Assembly: GCF_000425225.1 (NCBI RefSeq)
Contig: NZ_KE384332.1
Coordinates: 59,632 to 123,631, forward strand
DNA from: Pontibacillus marinus BH030004 = DSM 16465
GTDB lineage: Bacteria > Bacillota > Bacilli > Bacillales > BH030062
Reading direction: 5' to 3'
DNA length: 64,000 bases
Shown: positions 1 through 8,386 of the stretch, in pieces
Layout: every line of letters begins with the position of its first letter
Numbering within the stretch: the stretch's first letter is position 1
Notes under the pieces: model-generated
What the model saw: the letters and a program-made list of their open reading frames with translations, nothing else
Databases searched by the model: none
Told to the model about the DNA's origin: nothing
Translations under genes and position numbers: made by a program

Positions 1-151
1 CATGCAAGTTAGCCAATCAAAAGATGATTTTGCCATTGAAAACCTAGAATTAGAAATGTCAAAAAGAGAAGAGCTGACATTACCGGCATATGAGCAAATA
101 CCGAAGCTGAAATATTTAGAAGTAGAGAATAGAGAAACAGGTGAATCGTAA
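1..151 (+). CDS. YlxX-like DUF881 family protein, C-terminal fragment
   Basis: The window opens inside a reading frame (frame 2) whose last 49 codons end at the TAA at 149-151. The tail contains ELTLPAYEQIPKLKYLEV, resembling the C-terminal end of DUF881 proteins (YlxW/YlxX), which lie directly upstream of sbp in Bacillaceae. The stop overlaps the ATG of the next gene (TAATG), implying translational coupling. The function of the family is not established; position beside ftsA/ftsZ suggests an envelope or division role. Identification rests on the short tail and on synteny. Confidence 0.6.
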   Translation, partial: MQVSQSKDDFAIENLELEMSKREELTLPAYEQIPKLKYLEVENRETGES

Positions 152-519
152 TGTGGCTTCCGATTTTATTTTTACTCATTGGTTTAACATTAGGGTTATT
201 AACAGATTTTCAAGTTCCTGAAGAATATGCAGATTATCTGTCTATTGCTGTTCTTGCAGCGTTTGATACATTGTTAGGCGGGATACGGGCTCATTTAGAA
301 GGAAAGTTTGATCAACGCGTTTTTGTGTCAGGTTTTTTCTTTAACGTATCTCTAGCTGCTCTTTTAGCTTTTCTTGGGGTTCAACTTGGAATTGACTTAT
401 ATTTAGCAGCTGTATTCGCTTTTGGAGTTCGATTATTTCAAAATATAGCTTTGATTAGAAGGTATATGATTGAACGAAGTAGAAAAAAGAAGGAAGATGA
501 AAAAAACAGAAGAAAATAA
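151..519 (+). CDS. sbp: Small basic protein Sbp (DUF1290 membrane protein)
   Basis: A 122-residue membrane protein. Hydrophobic segments lie at about residues 2-20, 28-42, 60-80 and 82-97, followed by a strongly basic cytoplasmic tail (RRYMIERSRKKKEDEKNRRK). Length and layout match the Sbp family found between ylxX and ftsA in B. subtilis. It overlaps the preceding stop by one base, so it is probably the last gene of the upstream division operon. The family's biochemical role is not known. Confidence 0.8.
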   Translation: MWLPILFLLIGLTLGLLTDFQVPEEYADYLSIAVLAAFDTLLGGIRAHLEGKFDQRVFVSGFFFNVSLAALLAFLGVQLGIDLYLAAVFAFGVRLFQNIALIRRYMIERSRKKKEDEKNRRK

Positions 520-752
520 AAGGATATTCCTTTAATTCTGTTGAAATTATAATTAAGTTTCTGAGATAGTCTATGTATGATCCAAAAAAGTTTTAGTTAT
601 GTAGATCGTTTTCAAATATAGGACTTTTGGATTAATTTATCCAAAATATTTAAAATATTCCTTTCTGTGTCGAAAATGAATTGCTATATAATATAAGATT
701 AGGTAACATGTGAACTATTCAGATATGCCTTAACATAGGAGGTGCCTTGGAT

Positions 753-2027
753 TTGAACAACAATGATATTTTAGTCAGTCTTGACATAGGTACATCAAAA
801 ATAAAAGTCATTATTGGCGAAGTGATGAATGATTCATTAAATATTATCGGGGTAGGAACAGCTGCCTCTAACGGCATGAAAAAAGGTGCAATTGTTGACA
901 TAGATCAAACTGTACAGTCCATACGAAGTGCTGTAGAACAAGCAGAACGCATGGTTGGGATGCAAATTAATCGTGTTGTCGTAGGGATCAATGGTAATCA
1001 TATTCAATTACAACCTTGTCACGGTGTCGTTGCAGTGCAAAGTGAAAACCGAGAAATTGATGAGGAAGATATCAATCGTGTGCTAGATGCAGCTCAGGTG
1101 ATGTCAATTCCACCAGAGAGAGAAATTATTGATGTAATTCCTCAGCAATTTATTGTGGATGGGTTAGATGAGATTACAGACCCACGCGGCATGATCGGAG
1201 TTCGTCTAGAAATGGAAGGAACCATCATAACGTGTTCTAAAACGGTCTTACATAACATCTTAAAATGTGTGGAGCGAGCAAATCTTGAAGTCTTAGACAT
1301 TTGCTTGCAACCACTAGCAGCTGGTTCTGTAGCTCTTTCAAAAGATGAAAAGAACTTAGGTGTTGCATTAATTGATATTGGCGGAGGTTGTACAACCATA
1401 TCCGTTTTTGAACAAGGTACATTACAAGGAACTAGTGTCGTACCACTTGGTGGAGATAACATTACCAAGGATTTATCGATTGGAATGCGCACTTCTACAG
1501 AAGAAGCAGAAGATATTAAACGCAATTATGGTCATGCATTCTTCGATGAAGCTCAAGAAGATGAATCTTTTGAAGTCTCCATCATAGGAAGTGATAGGAA
1601 ACAATCATTTAACCAATTACAATTATCTGATATGATTGAAGCAAGGCTAGAAGAGATTTATGCATTTATAGAACAAGAAATACGTCGAATGGGATATCGA
1701 GAACTTCCAGGCGGCATGGTCTTAACTGGTGGCGTGGTGAGCATGCCTGGCTGTTTAGATCTTGCACAAGATGTATTTCAGTCTAATGTAAGAATTGCTA
1801 TCCCTGATTACATAGGTGTTAGAGAACCGCAATTCACCTCTGGGGTAGGGATTTTACAGTTCGCATATCACAATGCAAAAATTCAAGGAAAAGAATTATT
1901 CCCAGCAGTAACTATTGAAGAACCTGAAGCAAAAGTGAAAAAACAAAAGAAGCCAACAACTCAAAAGGAACCTAAAAAAGAGAAAGAGTCAGGATTATCT
2001 AATTTAATTAAATACTTTTTCGATTAA
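753..2027 (+). CDS. ftsA: Cell division protein FtsA
   Basis: Actin-like ATPase that anchors FtsZ filaments to the membrane and recruits the divisome. The N-terminal phosphate loop SLDIGTSKIKVIIGEV (about residues 9-24), the second phosphate motif IDIGGGCTTISVF (about 208-220) and the adenosine motif TGGVVSMPG are visible. A basic linker leads to a C-terminal amphipathic membrane helix (LSNLIKYFFD). Two in-frame TTG codons, 747 and 753, follow AGGAGG at 737-742. The second is chosen because it starts LNNND, matching the B. subtilis N terminus MNNNE, with 10-base spacing. Length 424 residues, normal. Confidence 0.95.
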   Translation: MNNNDILVSLDIGTSKIKVIIGEVMNDSLNIIGVGTAASNGMKKGAIVDIDQTVQSIRSAVEQAERMVGMQINRVVVGINGNHIQLQPCHGVVAVQSENREIDEEDINRVLDAAQVMSIPPEREIIDVIPQQFIVDGLDEITDPRGMIGVRLEMEGTIITCSKTVLHNILKCVERANLEVLDICLQPLAAGSVALSKDEKNLGVALIDIGGGCTTISVFEQGTLQGTSVVPLGGDNITKDLSIGMRTSTEEAEDIKRNYGHAFFDEAQEDESFEVSIIGSDRKQSFNQLQLSDMIEARLEEIYAFIEQEIRRMGYRELPGGMVLTGGVVSMPGCLDLAQDVFQSNVRIAIPDYIGVREPQFTSGVGILQFAYHNAKIQGKELFPAVTIEEPEAKVKKQKKPTTQKEPKKEKESGLSNLIKYFFD

Positions 2028-2103
2028 TAAAGGCGTTCCCTTGGCCGTATATCATAGCTAGTAAAAGAAACTTGTAATCTTGCAAAGTGGGAGGAACGAA
2101 AAA

Positions 2104-3282
2104 ATGTTAGAGTTTGATACAAATATGGATCAATTAGCAACCATAAAAGTTGTCGGAATTGGTGGCGGTGGTAGTAACGCCGTTAACCGTATGATTGAGC
2201 ACGGTGTTCAAGGTGTTGAGTTCATCGCTGTCAATACAGATGCACAAGCATTAAACTTATCCAAAGCAGAAGTGAAGATGCAAATTGGAACGAAGCTTAC
2301 ACGAGGTTTAGGTGCAGGTGCAAACCCTGAAGTGGGTCGAAAAGCTGCTGAAGAAAGCAAAGAGCAGATTGAGGAAGCTTTACAAGGAGCAGATATGGTA
2401 TTCGTTACAGCTGGAATGGGCGGCGGTACAGGTACAGGTGCTGCACCCGTTATTGCGCAAGTAGCGAAAGAAATAGGTGCTCTTACAGTAGGTGTTGTAA
2501 CTCGTCCGTTTATGTTCGAAGGACGCAAACGTTCCAACCAAGCTGCAGGAGGTATCGACGCATTAAAGAGTAACGTAGACACATTAATTGTGATTCCTAA
2601 CGATCGCTTACTTGAAATCGTTGATAAAAACACACCAATGCTTGAAGCATTCCGTGAAGCGGATAACGTACTACGCCAAGGTGTACAAGGTATTTCAGAC
2701 CTTATTGCAACTCCAGGTCTTATTAACGTTGACTTTGCTGACGTAAAGACAATCATGGCAGATAAAGGTTCAGCCCTGATGGGTATCGGAATCGCTACTG
2801 GCGAGAGTCGAGCTGTAGAAGCTGCCAAGAAAGCTATTTCATCACCATTACTTGAAACATCAATTGATGGTGCACATGGCGTTCTAATGAACATTACAGG
2901 TGGAGCAAACCTAAGCTTGTATGAAGTTCAAGAAGCAGCTGATATTGTAACATCAGCAGCAGACCAAGAAGTTAACGTGATCTTCGGGTCAGTCATTAAC
3001 GAGAACTTAAAAGATGAGATTGTTGTAACGGTTATTGCTACAGGATTTGATGAAAGTCAACTTGAAGCTGAGAGAAAAGGACAAGGTCGTCCATCTATCA
3101 ATTCTCAGCAGCAACAACAGCAACAACAGCAGCCAGCTGAGAAAAAGCAGCGCGTTGAACCAAAACAGCGTGATATGCAAACATCTGGACAGCCATCTGG
3201 ATCCAATAATCAAAAGAACTTCCAAGAGGAAGAAACATTAGACATTCCAACGTTCTTGCGTAACCGTAATCGCAGACGATAA
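2104..3282 (+). CDS. ftsZ: Cell division GTPase FtsZ
   Basis: Tubulin-like GTPase forming the Z ring. The nucleotide loop IGGGGSN (about 19-25), tubulin signature [10 protein letters not shown] (106-115) and T7 loop [11 protein letters not shown] are intact. The variable linker contains a run of nine glutamines followed by basic residues. The conserved C-terminal peptide [17 protein letters not shown] binds FtsA, SepF and other partners. The ATG at 2104 has a GGGAGG ribosome site at 2089-2094; an upstream TTG extension is rejected because family members begin MLEFDTN. 392 residues. A strong terminator follows. Confidence 0.97.
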   Translation: MLEFDTNMDQLATIKVVGIGGGGSNAVNRMIEHGVQGVEFIAVNTDAQALNLSKAEVKMQIGTKLTRGLGAGANPEVGRKAAEESKEQIEEALQGADMVFVTAGMGGGTGTGAAPVIAQVAKEIGALTVGVVTRPFMFEGRKRSNQAAGGIDALKSNVDTLIVIPNDRLLEIVDKNTPMLEAFREADNVLRQGVQGISDLIATPGLINVDFADVKTIMADKGSALMGIGIATGESRAVEAAKKAISSPLLETSIDGAHGVLMNITGGANLSLYEVQEAADIVTSAADQEVNVIFGSVINENLKDEIVVTVIATGFDESQLEAERKGQGRPSINSQQQQQQQQQPAEKKQRVEPKQRDMQTSGQPSGSNNQKNFQEEETLDIPTFLRNRNRRR

Positions 3283-3313
3283 GCTTCTATTGTTTTAAAA
3301 AAATAGAAGGTCT

Positions 3314-3354
3314 AAAAAATCCTGTCATGTTATCTCAACATGACAGGATTTTTT
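3314..3354 (+). terminator. Intrinsic terminator after ftsZ
   Basis: A 12-base perfect stem (CCTGTCATGTT/AACATGACAGG with flanking A/T pairs) around a short loop, followed by a T run. It ends the ftsA-ftsZ transcript and isolates the following MFS gene. Confidence 0.85.
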
Positions 3355-3414
3355 ATGTTAGGCTATTATAAGTTGTTTTAAAATACATGCTTAAACGTTA
3401 ATGGGGTGACTTGT

Positions 3415-4668
3415 TTGAAAAAGTTAGTATCTGAATGGTTTCTATCATTTCAATATATTACATACTTATGGCTATGGTTAACCGTTACATTTACGAATAC
3501 TGGGAAATGGGTATTTACACTAGGTGTAACATGGCACGTCTATCACATAACAGAGTCTTCTTTTTGGTCCGGTGCGATTATGTTTGCTTTAATGTTTCCA
3601 AATTTAGTAGGGGCACCTATCGTTGGAGTATTAGCAGATAAATTTGAACGCCGAAAATTAATTTACGTAGCTATTGGATTTACACTACTGGTATTAACTA
3701 CGTTAACCATTACCACAATGACTGGCCTATTATCACCTATAGGGATGGTTGCTCTATCATTCATGTTTGGACTGGGTTCCAGTATGATTAATGTGGTAAT
3801 GAACACAATTGTACCAGGTATAGTCCCAAAGAAAACTTTATATAATGCGTATTCTTTAAAGGCTGTTGGACAAAGAGGTTCCGAGTTTGTCGGTCCTTTA
3901 TTAGCCACTCCACTTTTAGCATTCATGGGACCGCAATTGGTTTATATCATAGGTGCTGTCATTTATGTGTTAGCTATCTTATTTGTTGGATTCCTGAACG
4001 TCCCTAAAATGGTTGAGAACGATTTAGTAGATCAAGAGAATTTTATTTCTTCTCTCATAACAGGTTTGAATTATATTCGGAATAATCGATATATATTTGG
4101 CATCATCGTCTTAGTTGGTTTGCATTGTGCACTCACAATGGCATTTATGGGAATGTTACCGAGTTTCGTCACCAAAGGTCTGGGATCAAAGTCAGACTTT
4201 TATGGATTTCTTATGAGTATGGTAGGTCTAGGTGCCATATTCGGCACTTTGTCTTTGGCGGGATTAAAAAGTCATGCCTTAAAGGTTAAGTTATTTTGGG
4301 CTAGTTCTGTGCTTAGTGGATTATCTTTATCCTTCCTAGGATTAAGTAGTAATAAAACGTTTGCCATCATCGCTATTTTATTGGTTGGCTCTTCACAAGC
4401 CCTATTTATGACATTAACAAATGCATTTATTCAAGAAGCGACCGATGAGCATGTCCGTGGAAGAGTAACAAGTGTTTATTATGTGTTAGCAGCAGGGCTT
4501 ATGTCTATTGCTAATTGGGGCTATGGTTGGTTAGGGAATGTAATTGACCCTCGTTTAATCATGGTGACTACAGGAATAGTATTCTTGGTGGTAGTGGTTT
4601 TATACTGGGGCGCTACGAACAAAGCCATGGCGAGACCAACCACTGTAAATGAAAATATTAGTGTCTAG
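3415..4668 (+). CDS. Major facilitator superfamily transporter
   Basis: About 418 residues with roughly 12 hydrophobic segments. The MFS signature after TM2 is visible as GVLADKFERRKLI (about residues 67-79). Homologues of this kind are often annotated as drug or siderophore exporters; the substrate cannot be read from sequence. The TTG at 3415 is preferred because GGGGTG at 3403-3408 sits 6 bases upstream; a GTG at 3406 would overlap that site. It stands alone between two terminators, in the position where B. subtilis carries the protease gene bpr, so it is accessory content in an otherwise conserved block. Confidence 0.8.
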   Translation: MKKLVSEWFLSFQYITYLWLWLTVTFTNTGKWVFTLGVTWHVYHITESSFWSGAIMFALMFPNLVGAPIVGVLADKFERRKLIYVAIGFTLLVLTTLTITTMTGLLSPIGMVALSFMFGLGSSMINVVMNTIVPGIVPKKTLYNAYSLKAVGQRGSEFVGPLLATPLLAFMGPQLVYIIGAVIYVLAILFVGFLNVPKMVENDLVDQENFISSLITGLNYIRNNRYIFGIIVLVGLHCALTMAFMGMLPSFVTKGLGSKSDFYGFLMSMVGLGAIFGTLSLAGLKSHALKVKLFWASSVLSGLSLSFLGLSSNKTFAIIAILLVGSSQALFMTLTNAFIQEATDEHVRGRVTSVYYVLAAGLMSIANWGYGWLGNVIDPRLIMVTTGIVFLVVVVLYWGATNKAMARPTTVNENISV

Positions 4669-4672
4669 GATT

Positions 4673-4704
4673 AAAAAGTCTTGCGTTTACCAAGGCTTTT
4701 TTTT
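4673..4704 (+). terminator. Intrinsic terminator after the MFS gene
   Basis: Stem AGTCTTG/CAAGGCT (one wobble pair) with loop CGTTTAC and a run of eight T residues, immediately after the MFS stop codon. Confidence 0.75.
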
Positions 4705-4727
4705 ATTCAAGATAAGTTTTTGTTAGC

Positions 4728-4812
4728 CGACAAAATCGTTGAAAATCTTCAAAAATAAGTTCAACTCTCTCTACAGAATATGACAGACTTCTATTTCTAT
4801 CTTCGCTATACT
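4728..4812 (+). promoter_or_regulatory. Candidate Spo0A-activated promoter of spoIIGA
   Basis: A Spo0A-box-like element TTTTGTCGG lies on the minus strand near 4729-4737 (6 of 7 core bases of TGTCGAA). Downstream are a -35-like ATGACA at 4780-4785 and TATACT at 4807-4812, separated by 21 bases. An over-long spacer and an upstream 0A box at about -90 are known features of the B. subtilis spoIIG promoter. Assignment is inference from this resemblance. Confidence 0.4.
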
Positions 4813-4863
4813 TACTCTCACAAGATGAACTTTCTAGTAGGAAGGCAAGAAGGGGAGGACATT

Positions 4864-5784
4864 GTGACCATTTATTTAGATGCCGTTTGGCTTTTGAACT
4901 TTTTCTTGGACTGGATGATCTTGATGCTTACGCATAGCTTATCCAAATCACAAAATAACCGGTGGAGACTTGTTATAGGTGCTATGGTTGCCTCATTGCT
5001 CGTACCTATAAACCTCTACTATCCAGCATCTATTTGGTCATCTCCTTTAGTCAAGGCAATCTTTTCAGCCATCATTATATTAACTGCATTCGGGTTTAGG
5101 AATCTTCGTATTTTTGTACGTCATATTCTCTACTTTTATTTTATTACCTTCGCTATAGGAGGAGGGTTGTTTGGACTCTATTTTGTATTGAATGAACAAA
5201 TTCAAGTATCGAATGGTGTAGTTGTGACGTATCAAACTGGATTTGGTGATGGTATTAGCTGGTTGTTTGTATTTATTGGATTTCCAATTGTTTGGTGGTT
5301 TACAAAAAAACGAATGGATCAATTGGTCGTACAGCAAATGAAATATGATGAGATGATCCAAGTAAGGTTGAGCATCGAAGGAGAAATTCATGAAACAACT
5401 GCGCTTATTGATAGTGGAAATCAATTGACCGATCCGATTACAAAACGACCAGTCATTATATGTGATGAAGCATTGATGAGAAAGTGGTTTTCAGAGGGGG
5501 AATGGGGGCAATTGAAGAAAGCTAATGATGACCTTGCTTTAGATCAACTACCCGAAAGATGGAGTGATAAAATACGTATCATTCCGTATCAAGGTGTCGG
5601 CGGTCAGGGGGCATTTATGATGTCGATAAAACCTGACTGGCTTGAAGTTACTATTCAAGAGAAGCATGTAAACATCAATCAAGTCTTAATTGGCTTTCAA
5701 TTTGGACAACTAGCTCCAGATGATAGCTATCATTGCTTAATGCATCCACACTTATTAAAGACGATTGCAGTGGACTCTGCATAA
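4864..5784 (+). CDS. spoIIGA: Sporulation sigma-E factor-processing peptidase SpoIIGA
   Basis: Membrane aspartic protease that matures pro-sigma-E in the mother cell after a forespore SpoIIR signal. The N-terminal half has about five hydrophobic segments; the cytoplasmic half carries the catalytic motif LIDSGNQLTDP with Asp183. The GTG at 4864 follows GGGGAGGA (4852-4859) and gives MTIYLDAVWLLNF, matching the family's N terminus; a frame open back to 4780 has no family support and is rejected. 306 residues. It lies 26 bases before sigE, with which it forms the spoIIG operon. Confidence 0.93.
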   Translation: MTIYLDAVWLLNFFLDWMILMLTHSLSKSQNNRWRLVIGAMVASLLVPINLYYPASIWSSPLVKAIFSAIIILTAFGFRNLRIFVRHILYFYFITFAIGGGLFGLYFVLNEQIQVSNGVVVTYQTGFGDGISWLFVFIGFPIVWWFTKKRMDQLVVQQMKYDEMIQVRLSIEGEIHETTALIDSGNQLTDPITKRPVIICDEALMRKWFSEGEWGQLKKANDDLALDQLPERWSDKIRIIPYQGVGGQGAFMMSIKPDWLEVTIQEKHVNINQVLIGFQFGQLAPDDSYHCLMHPHLLKTIAVDSA

Positions 5785-5810
5785 GATCGTGTTCATAAAG
5801 GAGGAGTATG

Positions 5811-6530
5811 ATGGGTAAATGGCGACTCAAATTACAATTATGGTGGTATAAGTTTTTAATCAAGATTGGGTGGAAGACAGATGAGATTTATTACATAGGT
5901 GGAAATGATGCCCTGCCGCCTCCCTTATCTAAAGAGGAAGAGCAAGAACTTTTAAAAAGATTACCGAAAGAGGACAAAGCGGCGCGAGCTATGCTAATCG
6001 AAAGAAACCTACGACTTGTCGTGTACATTGCTAGGAAGTTTGAGAATACAGGAATTAATATTGAAGATTTAATTAGTATTGGTACGATTGGCCTTATTAA
6101 AGCTGTAAATACCTTTAATCCTGAAAAGAAAATCAAACTAGCGACGTATGCTTCACGCTGTATAGAAAATGAAATTTTAATGTATTTACGTAGAAATAAC
6201 AAGATTCGAAGTGAAGTCTCCTTTGATGAGCCTCTTAACATTGACTGGGATGGAAATGAGCTTTTACTTTCTGATGTGTTAGGAACGGATGATGATATTA
6301 TTACGCGTGATTTAGAAGCCCACGTGGACAAGCGCCTTTTGAAAAAAGCACTCGAGTCGTTAAATGAGCGAGAACAGCAAATTATGGAGTTGCGTTTTGG
6401 GTTAATTGGTGAAGATGAAATGACACAAAAAGACGTAGCAGATATGTTAGGCATCTCACAGTCTTACATCTCGAGACTTGAGAAAAAAATCATTCGCCGA
6501 TTGAAGAAAGAATTTAATAAAATGGTGTAA
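5811..6530 (+). CDS. sigE: RNA polymerase sporulation-specific sigma factor E (pro-sigma-E)
   Basis: Mother-cell sigma factor of early sporulation, made as a membrane-tethered precursor. The first ~27 residues ([20 protein letters not shown]...) form the hydrophobic pro-sequence removed by SpoIIGA. Regions 2 ([36 protein letters not shown]) and 4 (helix-turn-helix [20 protein letters not shown]) are intact. Two ATGs are adjacent (5808, 5811); the second is chosen for 6-base spacing from AAAGGAGG and a length of 239 residues, equal to the B. subtilis protein. A terminator and a repeat element separate it from sigG. Confidence 0.95.
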   Translation: MGKWRLKLQLWWYKFLIKIGWKTDEIYYIGGNDALPPPLSKEEEQELLKRLPKEDKAARAMLIERNLRLVVYIARKFENTGINIEDLISIGTIGLIKAVNTFNPEKKIKLATYASRCIENEILMYLRRNNKIRSEVSFDEPLNIDWDGNELLLSDVLGTDDDIITRDLEAHVDKRLLKKALESLNEREQQIMELRFGLIGEDEMTQKDVADMLGISQSYISRLEKKIIRRLKKEFNKMV

Positions 6531-6556
6531 TTCGAAAGAAAATATAATAACAAGTC

Positions 6557-6597
6557 AAAAGAGGGTGAATTCTAAGAAGGATTCAGCCCTCTTTTTG
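6557..6597 (+). terminator. Intrinsic terminator after sigE
   Basis: AAAGAGGG...ATTC stem with one bulge pairing to GAT...GCCCTCTTTTT, followed by a T run. Repeat copy 1 begins about 30 bases further on. Confidence 0.75.
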
Positions 6598-6626
6598 TGT
6601 TTTAGGACAAATTTTATGTTCATTAG

Positions 6627-7299
6627 TTATTCAACAATCTGGCAGTAATGTTGAATAAGGTGTGGAGTGGTTCCGTTGCTAATGTGCAGTGCGGCAGGCT
6701 GTGGAACGGGTTGCTTTCCTGCGGACGAAGCGCCGAGCCTCCTCATTCGCAAGCTCCTTGCGGGGTCTCGTCACTCCGTTCTTCCGCTGGAGTCAACCCG
6801 TTCCACAGCCCACCTTGGCCGAATGGGGAATAACGGAACCGCAGCGATATTAAGTGGACAATGCTTACGGACATTTGTTCCTTTATTTTGAACTTTAAAG
6901 GCATTTCGAGAATCGTTACGGACATATGATCCCTTATTTGTGACAAATTGGTATTATTCAAGGTGATTTGAAGCAAATAACGGAATGAATGTTCGTAAGC
7001 TCTTCAAAGAAGTTAGTTTAAATTAAAATAACGGAACAGATGTCCGTAAGGTTTAGAACTCACACATCTTGGGTCCGTTAATCTGCACAACAGCAAAGGG
7101 GTGAGGGAAACGGCAAACTCCCGCGGTAGAAAGGGCAGATGAGACCCCGCAAGGAGCGTAGCGTATGAGGAGGCTCAGCTGGTCTTCCGCAGGAGTATTG
7201 CCGTTTCAACGAACCCCTTACTCCTCACAGAAGCAACGGACTCTTCTCAACTTATCTCGATATTAAGTTTTCAACAATAGGGGGCTTTTACGGAATAAG
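6627..7299 (+). repeat. Composite structured repeat, copy 1 (~670 bases)
   Basis: Non-coding element filling the sigE-sigG gap. It opens with an end hairpin TTATTCAACA (6627-6636)/TGTTGAATAA (6649-6658). Left module: 17-base perfect arms GGCTGTGGAACGGGTTG (6697-6713) and its complement (6794-6810), enclosing GAGCCTCCTC...TGCGGGGTCTC. Middle: four inverted copies of an ACGGAACA-ATGTCCGTAA motif (6864-7050). Right module: arms GAAACGGCAA (7107-7116)/TTGCCGTTTC (7198-7207), enclosing the same core inverted (GAGACCCCGCAAGG...GAGGAGGCTC). It ends with ATCTCGA...TTCAACAATAGGGGGC and GGAATAAG. No transposase and no credible ORF. Confidence 0.85.
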
Positions 7300-7415
7300 A
7301 GCCTTAACGCTATAGAGAATTTTTTGAAAAAATTTACTATATCGGTATAGTCCTTTAATACCAAGGATTAGAGAATGGTTCTGTCGATTTCTGTCGTGTT
7401 TTTGGATTGGGTTCT

Positions 7416-7444
7416 GCATATTTTTCCCTCATGAGGAGATACTG
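7416..7444 (+). promoter_or_regulatory. Sigma-F/sigma-G type promoter of sigG
   Basis: GCATA at 7416-7420 and GGAGATACTG at 7435-7444, 14 bases apart, match the sigma-F consensus (GYWTA, GGNRANANTW) at all but the last position. sigG is known to be transcribed by sigma-F holoenzyme in the forespore and then by sigma-G itself. The transcript would start shortly before the AGGAGGG ribosome site at 7468. Confidence 0.6.
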
Positions 7445-7480
7445 ATTTTTGACAGCATCTCCACATAGGAGGGTATAGAT

Positions 7481-8260
7481 TTGACAAAACATAAGGTTGA
7501 AATATGCGGAGTCGATACATCCAAATTACCAGTACTTAAAAACGATGAAATGAGAGAACTATTTAAACGCATGCAAGCAGGGGAACATTGGGCCCGTGAA
7601 GAACTCGTTAATGGTAACTTACGTCTGGTTTTAAGTGTAATCCAGCGATTCAATAACAGAGGCGAGTATGTGGATGACTTATTTCAAGTTGGCTGCATTG
7701 GCTTAATGAAATCAATCGATAATTTTGACTTGAGTCAGAATGTTAAGTTTTCCACCTATGCAGTTCCAATGATTATTGGGGAAATTCGACGATACTTAAG
7801 AGATAATAACCCAATTCGAGTGTCCCGTTCACTACGTGACATCGCTTATAAAGCTTTACAAGTAAGAGAGAAGCTAATGAGTAAAACATCAAAGGATCCA
7901 TCACCCATGGAGATTGCTGAAGAGATGGGCGTACCACATTCCGATGTTGTATTCGCATTAGACGCTATTCAAGATCCTGTTTCATTATTTGAACCTATTT
8001 ACAATGATGGTGGAGACCCTATTTTTGTTATGGATCAATTAAGTGACGATACAAACAAAGATACAATTTGGATCGATGAAATTGCACTTAAAGAAGGCAT
8101 GAGAAGGTTAAATGAACGTGAAAAGATGATACTCAACTATCGTTTTTTCCAGGGGAAAACTCAAATGGAAGTTGCTGATGAAATTGGCATCTCCCAAGCG
8201 CAGGTATCCCGTTTAGAAAAAGCAGCTATTAAAGAAATGAATAAGCAAATGTATGAATAA
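7481..8260 (+). CDS. sigG: RNA polymerase forespore-specific sigma factor G
   Basis: Late forespore sigma factor. It begins with the family-specific KVEICGVDTSKLPVLKN, followed by region 2 (NGNLRLVLSVIQRFNNRGEY, STYAVPMIIGEIRRYLRDN), region 3 and the region 4 helix-turn-helix TQMEVADEIGISQAQVSRLE. The TTG start has AGGAGGG at 7468-7473, 7 bases upstream. 259 residues, normal. Unlike in B. subtilis, where sigG follows sigE closely, about 950 bases intervene here, so expression should rely wholly on its own forespore promoter. Confidence 0.96.
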   Translation: MTKHKVEICGVDTSKLPVLKNDEMRELFKRMQAGEHWAREELVNGNLRLVLSVIQRFNNRGEYVDDLFQVGCIGLMKSIDNFDLSQNVKFSTYAVPMIIGEIRRYLRDNNPIRVSRSLRDIAYKALQVREKLMSKTSKDPSPMEIAEEMGVPHSDVVFALDAIQDPVSLFEPIYNDGGDPIFVMDQLSDDTNKDTIWIDEIALKEGMRRLNEREKMILNYRFFQGKTQMEVADEIGISQAQVSRLEKAAIKEMNKQMYE

Positions 8261-8274
8261 AAAACATGAAGAAT

Positions 8275-8335
8275 CGGTACCGTGTTGCACCTGATATTTG
8301 TGTAATCAACAAATATGGGTGAATGCACGGTACCG
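8275..8335 (+). other. Long stable hairpin between sigG and ylmC
   Basis: Outer stem CGGTACCGTG (8275-8284)/CACGGTACCG (8326-8335), perfect over 10 pairs, then inner pairing of CACCTGATATTTGT with ACAAATATGGGTG around a short loop. It follows the sigG stop by about 15 bases. The downstream T content (TTCTATTTA) is weak, so it may be a sigG terminator, an RNA-stabilising 3' end or a leader element for ylmC. Confidence 0.55.
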
Positions 8336-8386
8336 TTCTATTTAGGGAAGGGGTGTGCATATAGTAATTATAGGGGTGGTGTGGAT

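Noticed and set aside
2208..2894. 228-codon minus-strand frame inside ftsZ
   Set aside because: Antisense shadow of a highly conserved coding sequence; composition reflects the codon pattern of ftsZ.
4780..4863. N-terminal extension of SpoIIGA from an ATG at 4780
   Set aside because: The extension covers the likely promoter, has no ribosome site, and the protein family starts at the GTG at 4864, which has a strong one.
5080..5424. 114-codon minus-strand frame inside spoIIGA
   Set aside because: Antisense to a clearly identified gene, with no start signal or family.
6648..6833. 61-codon open frame in repeat copy 1, mirrored by a near-identical frame at 15783-15968 in copy 2
   Set aside because: The similarity follows from about 97% nucleotide identity of the hairpin module. 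Both run across inverted arms, have no ribosome site and are not kept in copies 3 and 4.
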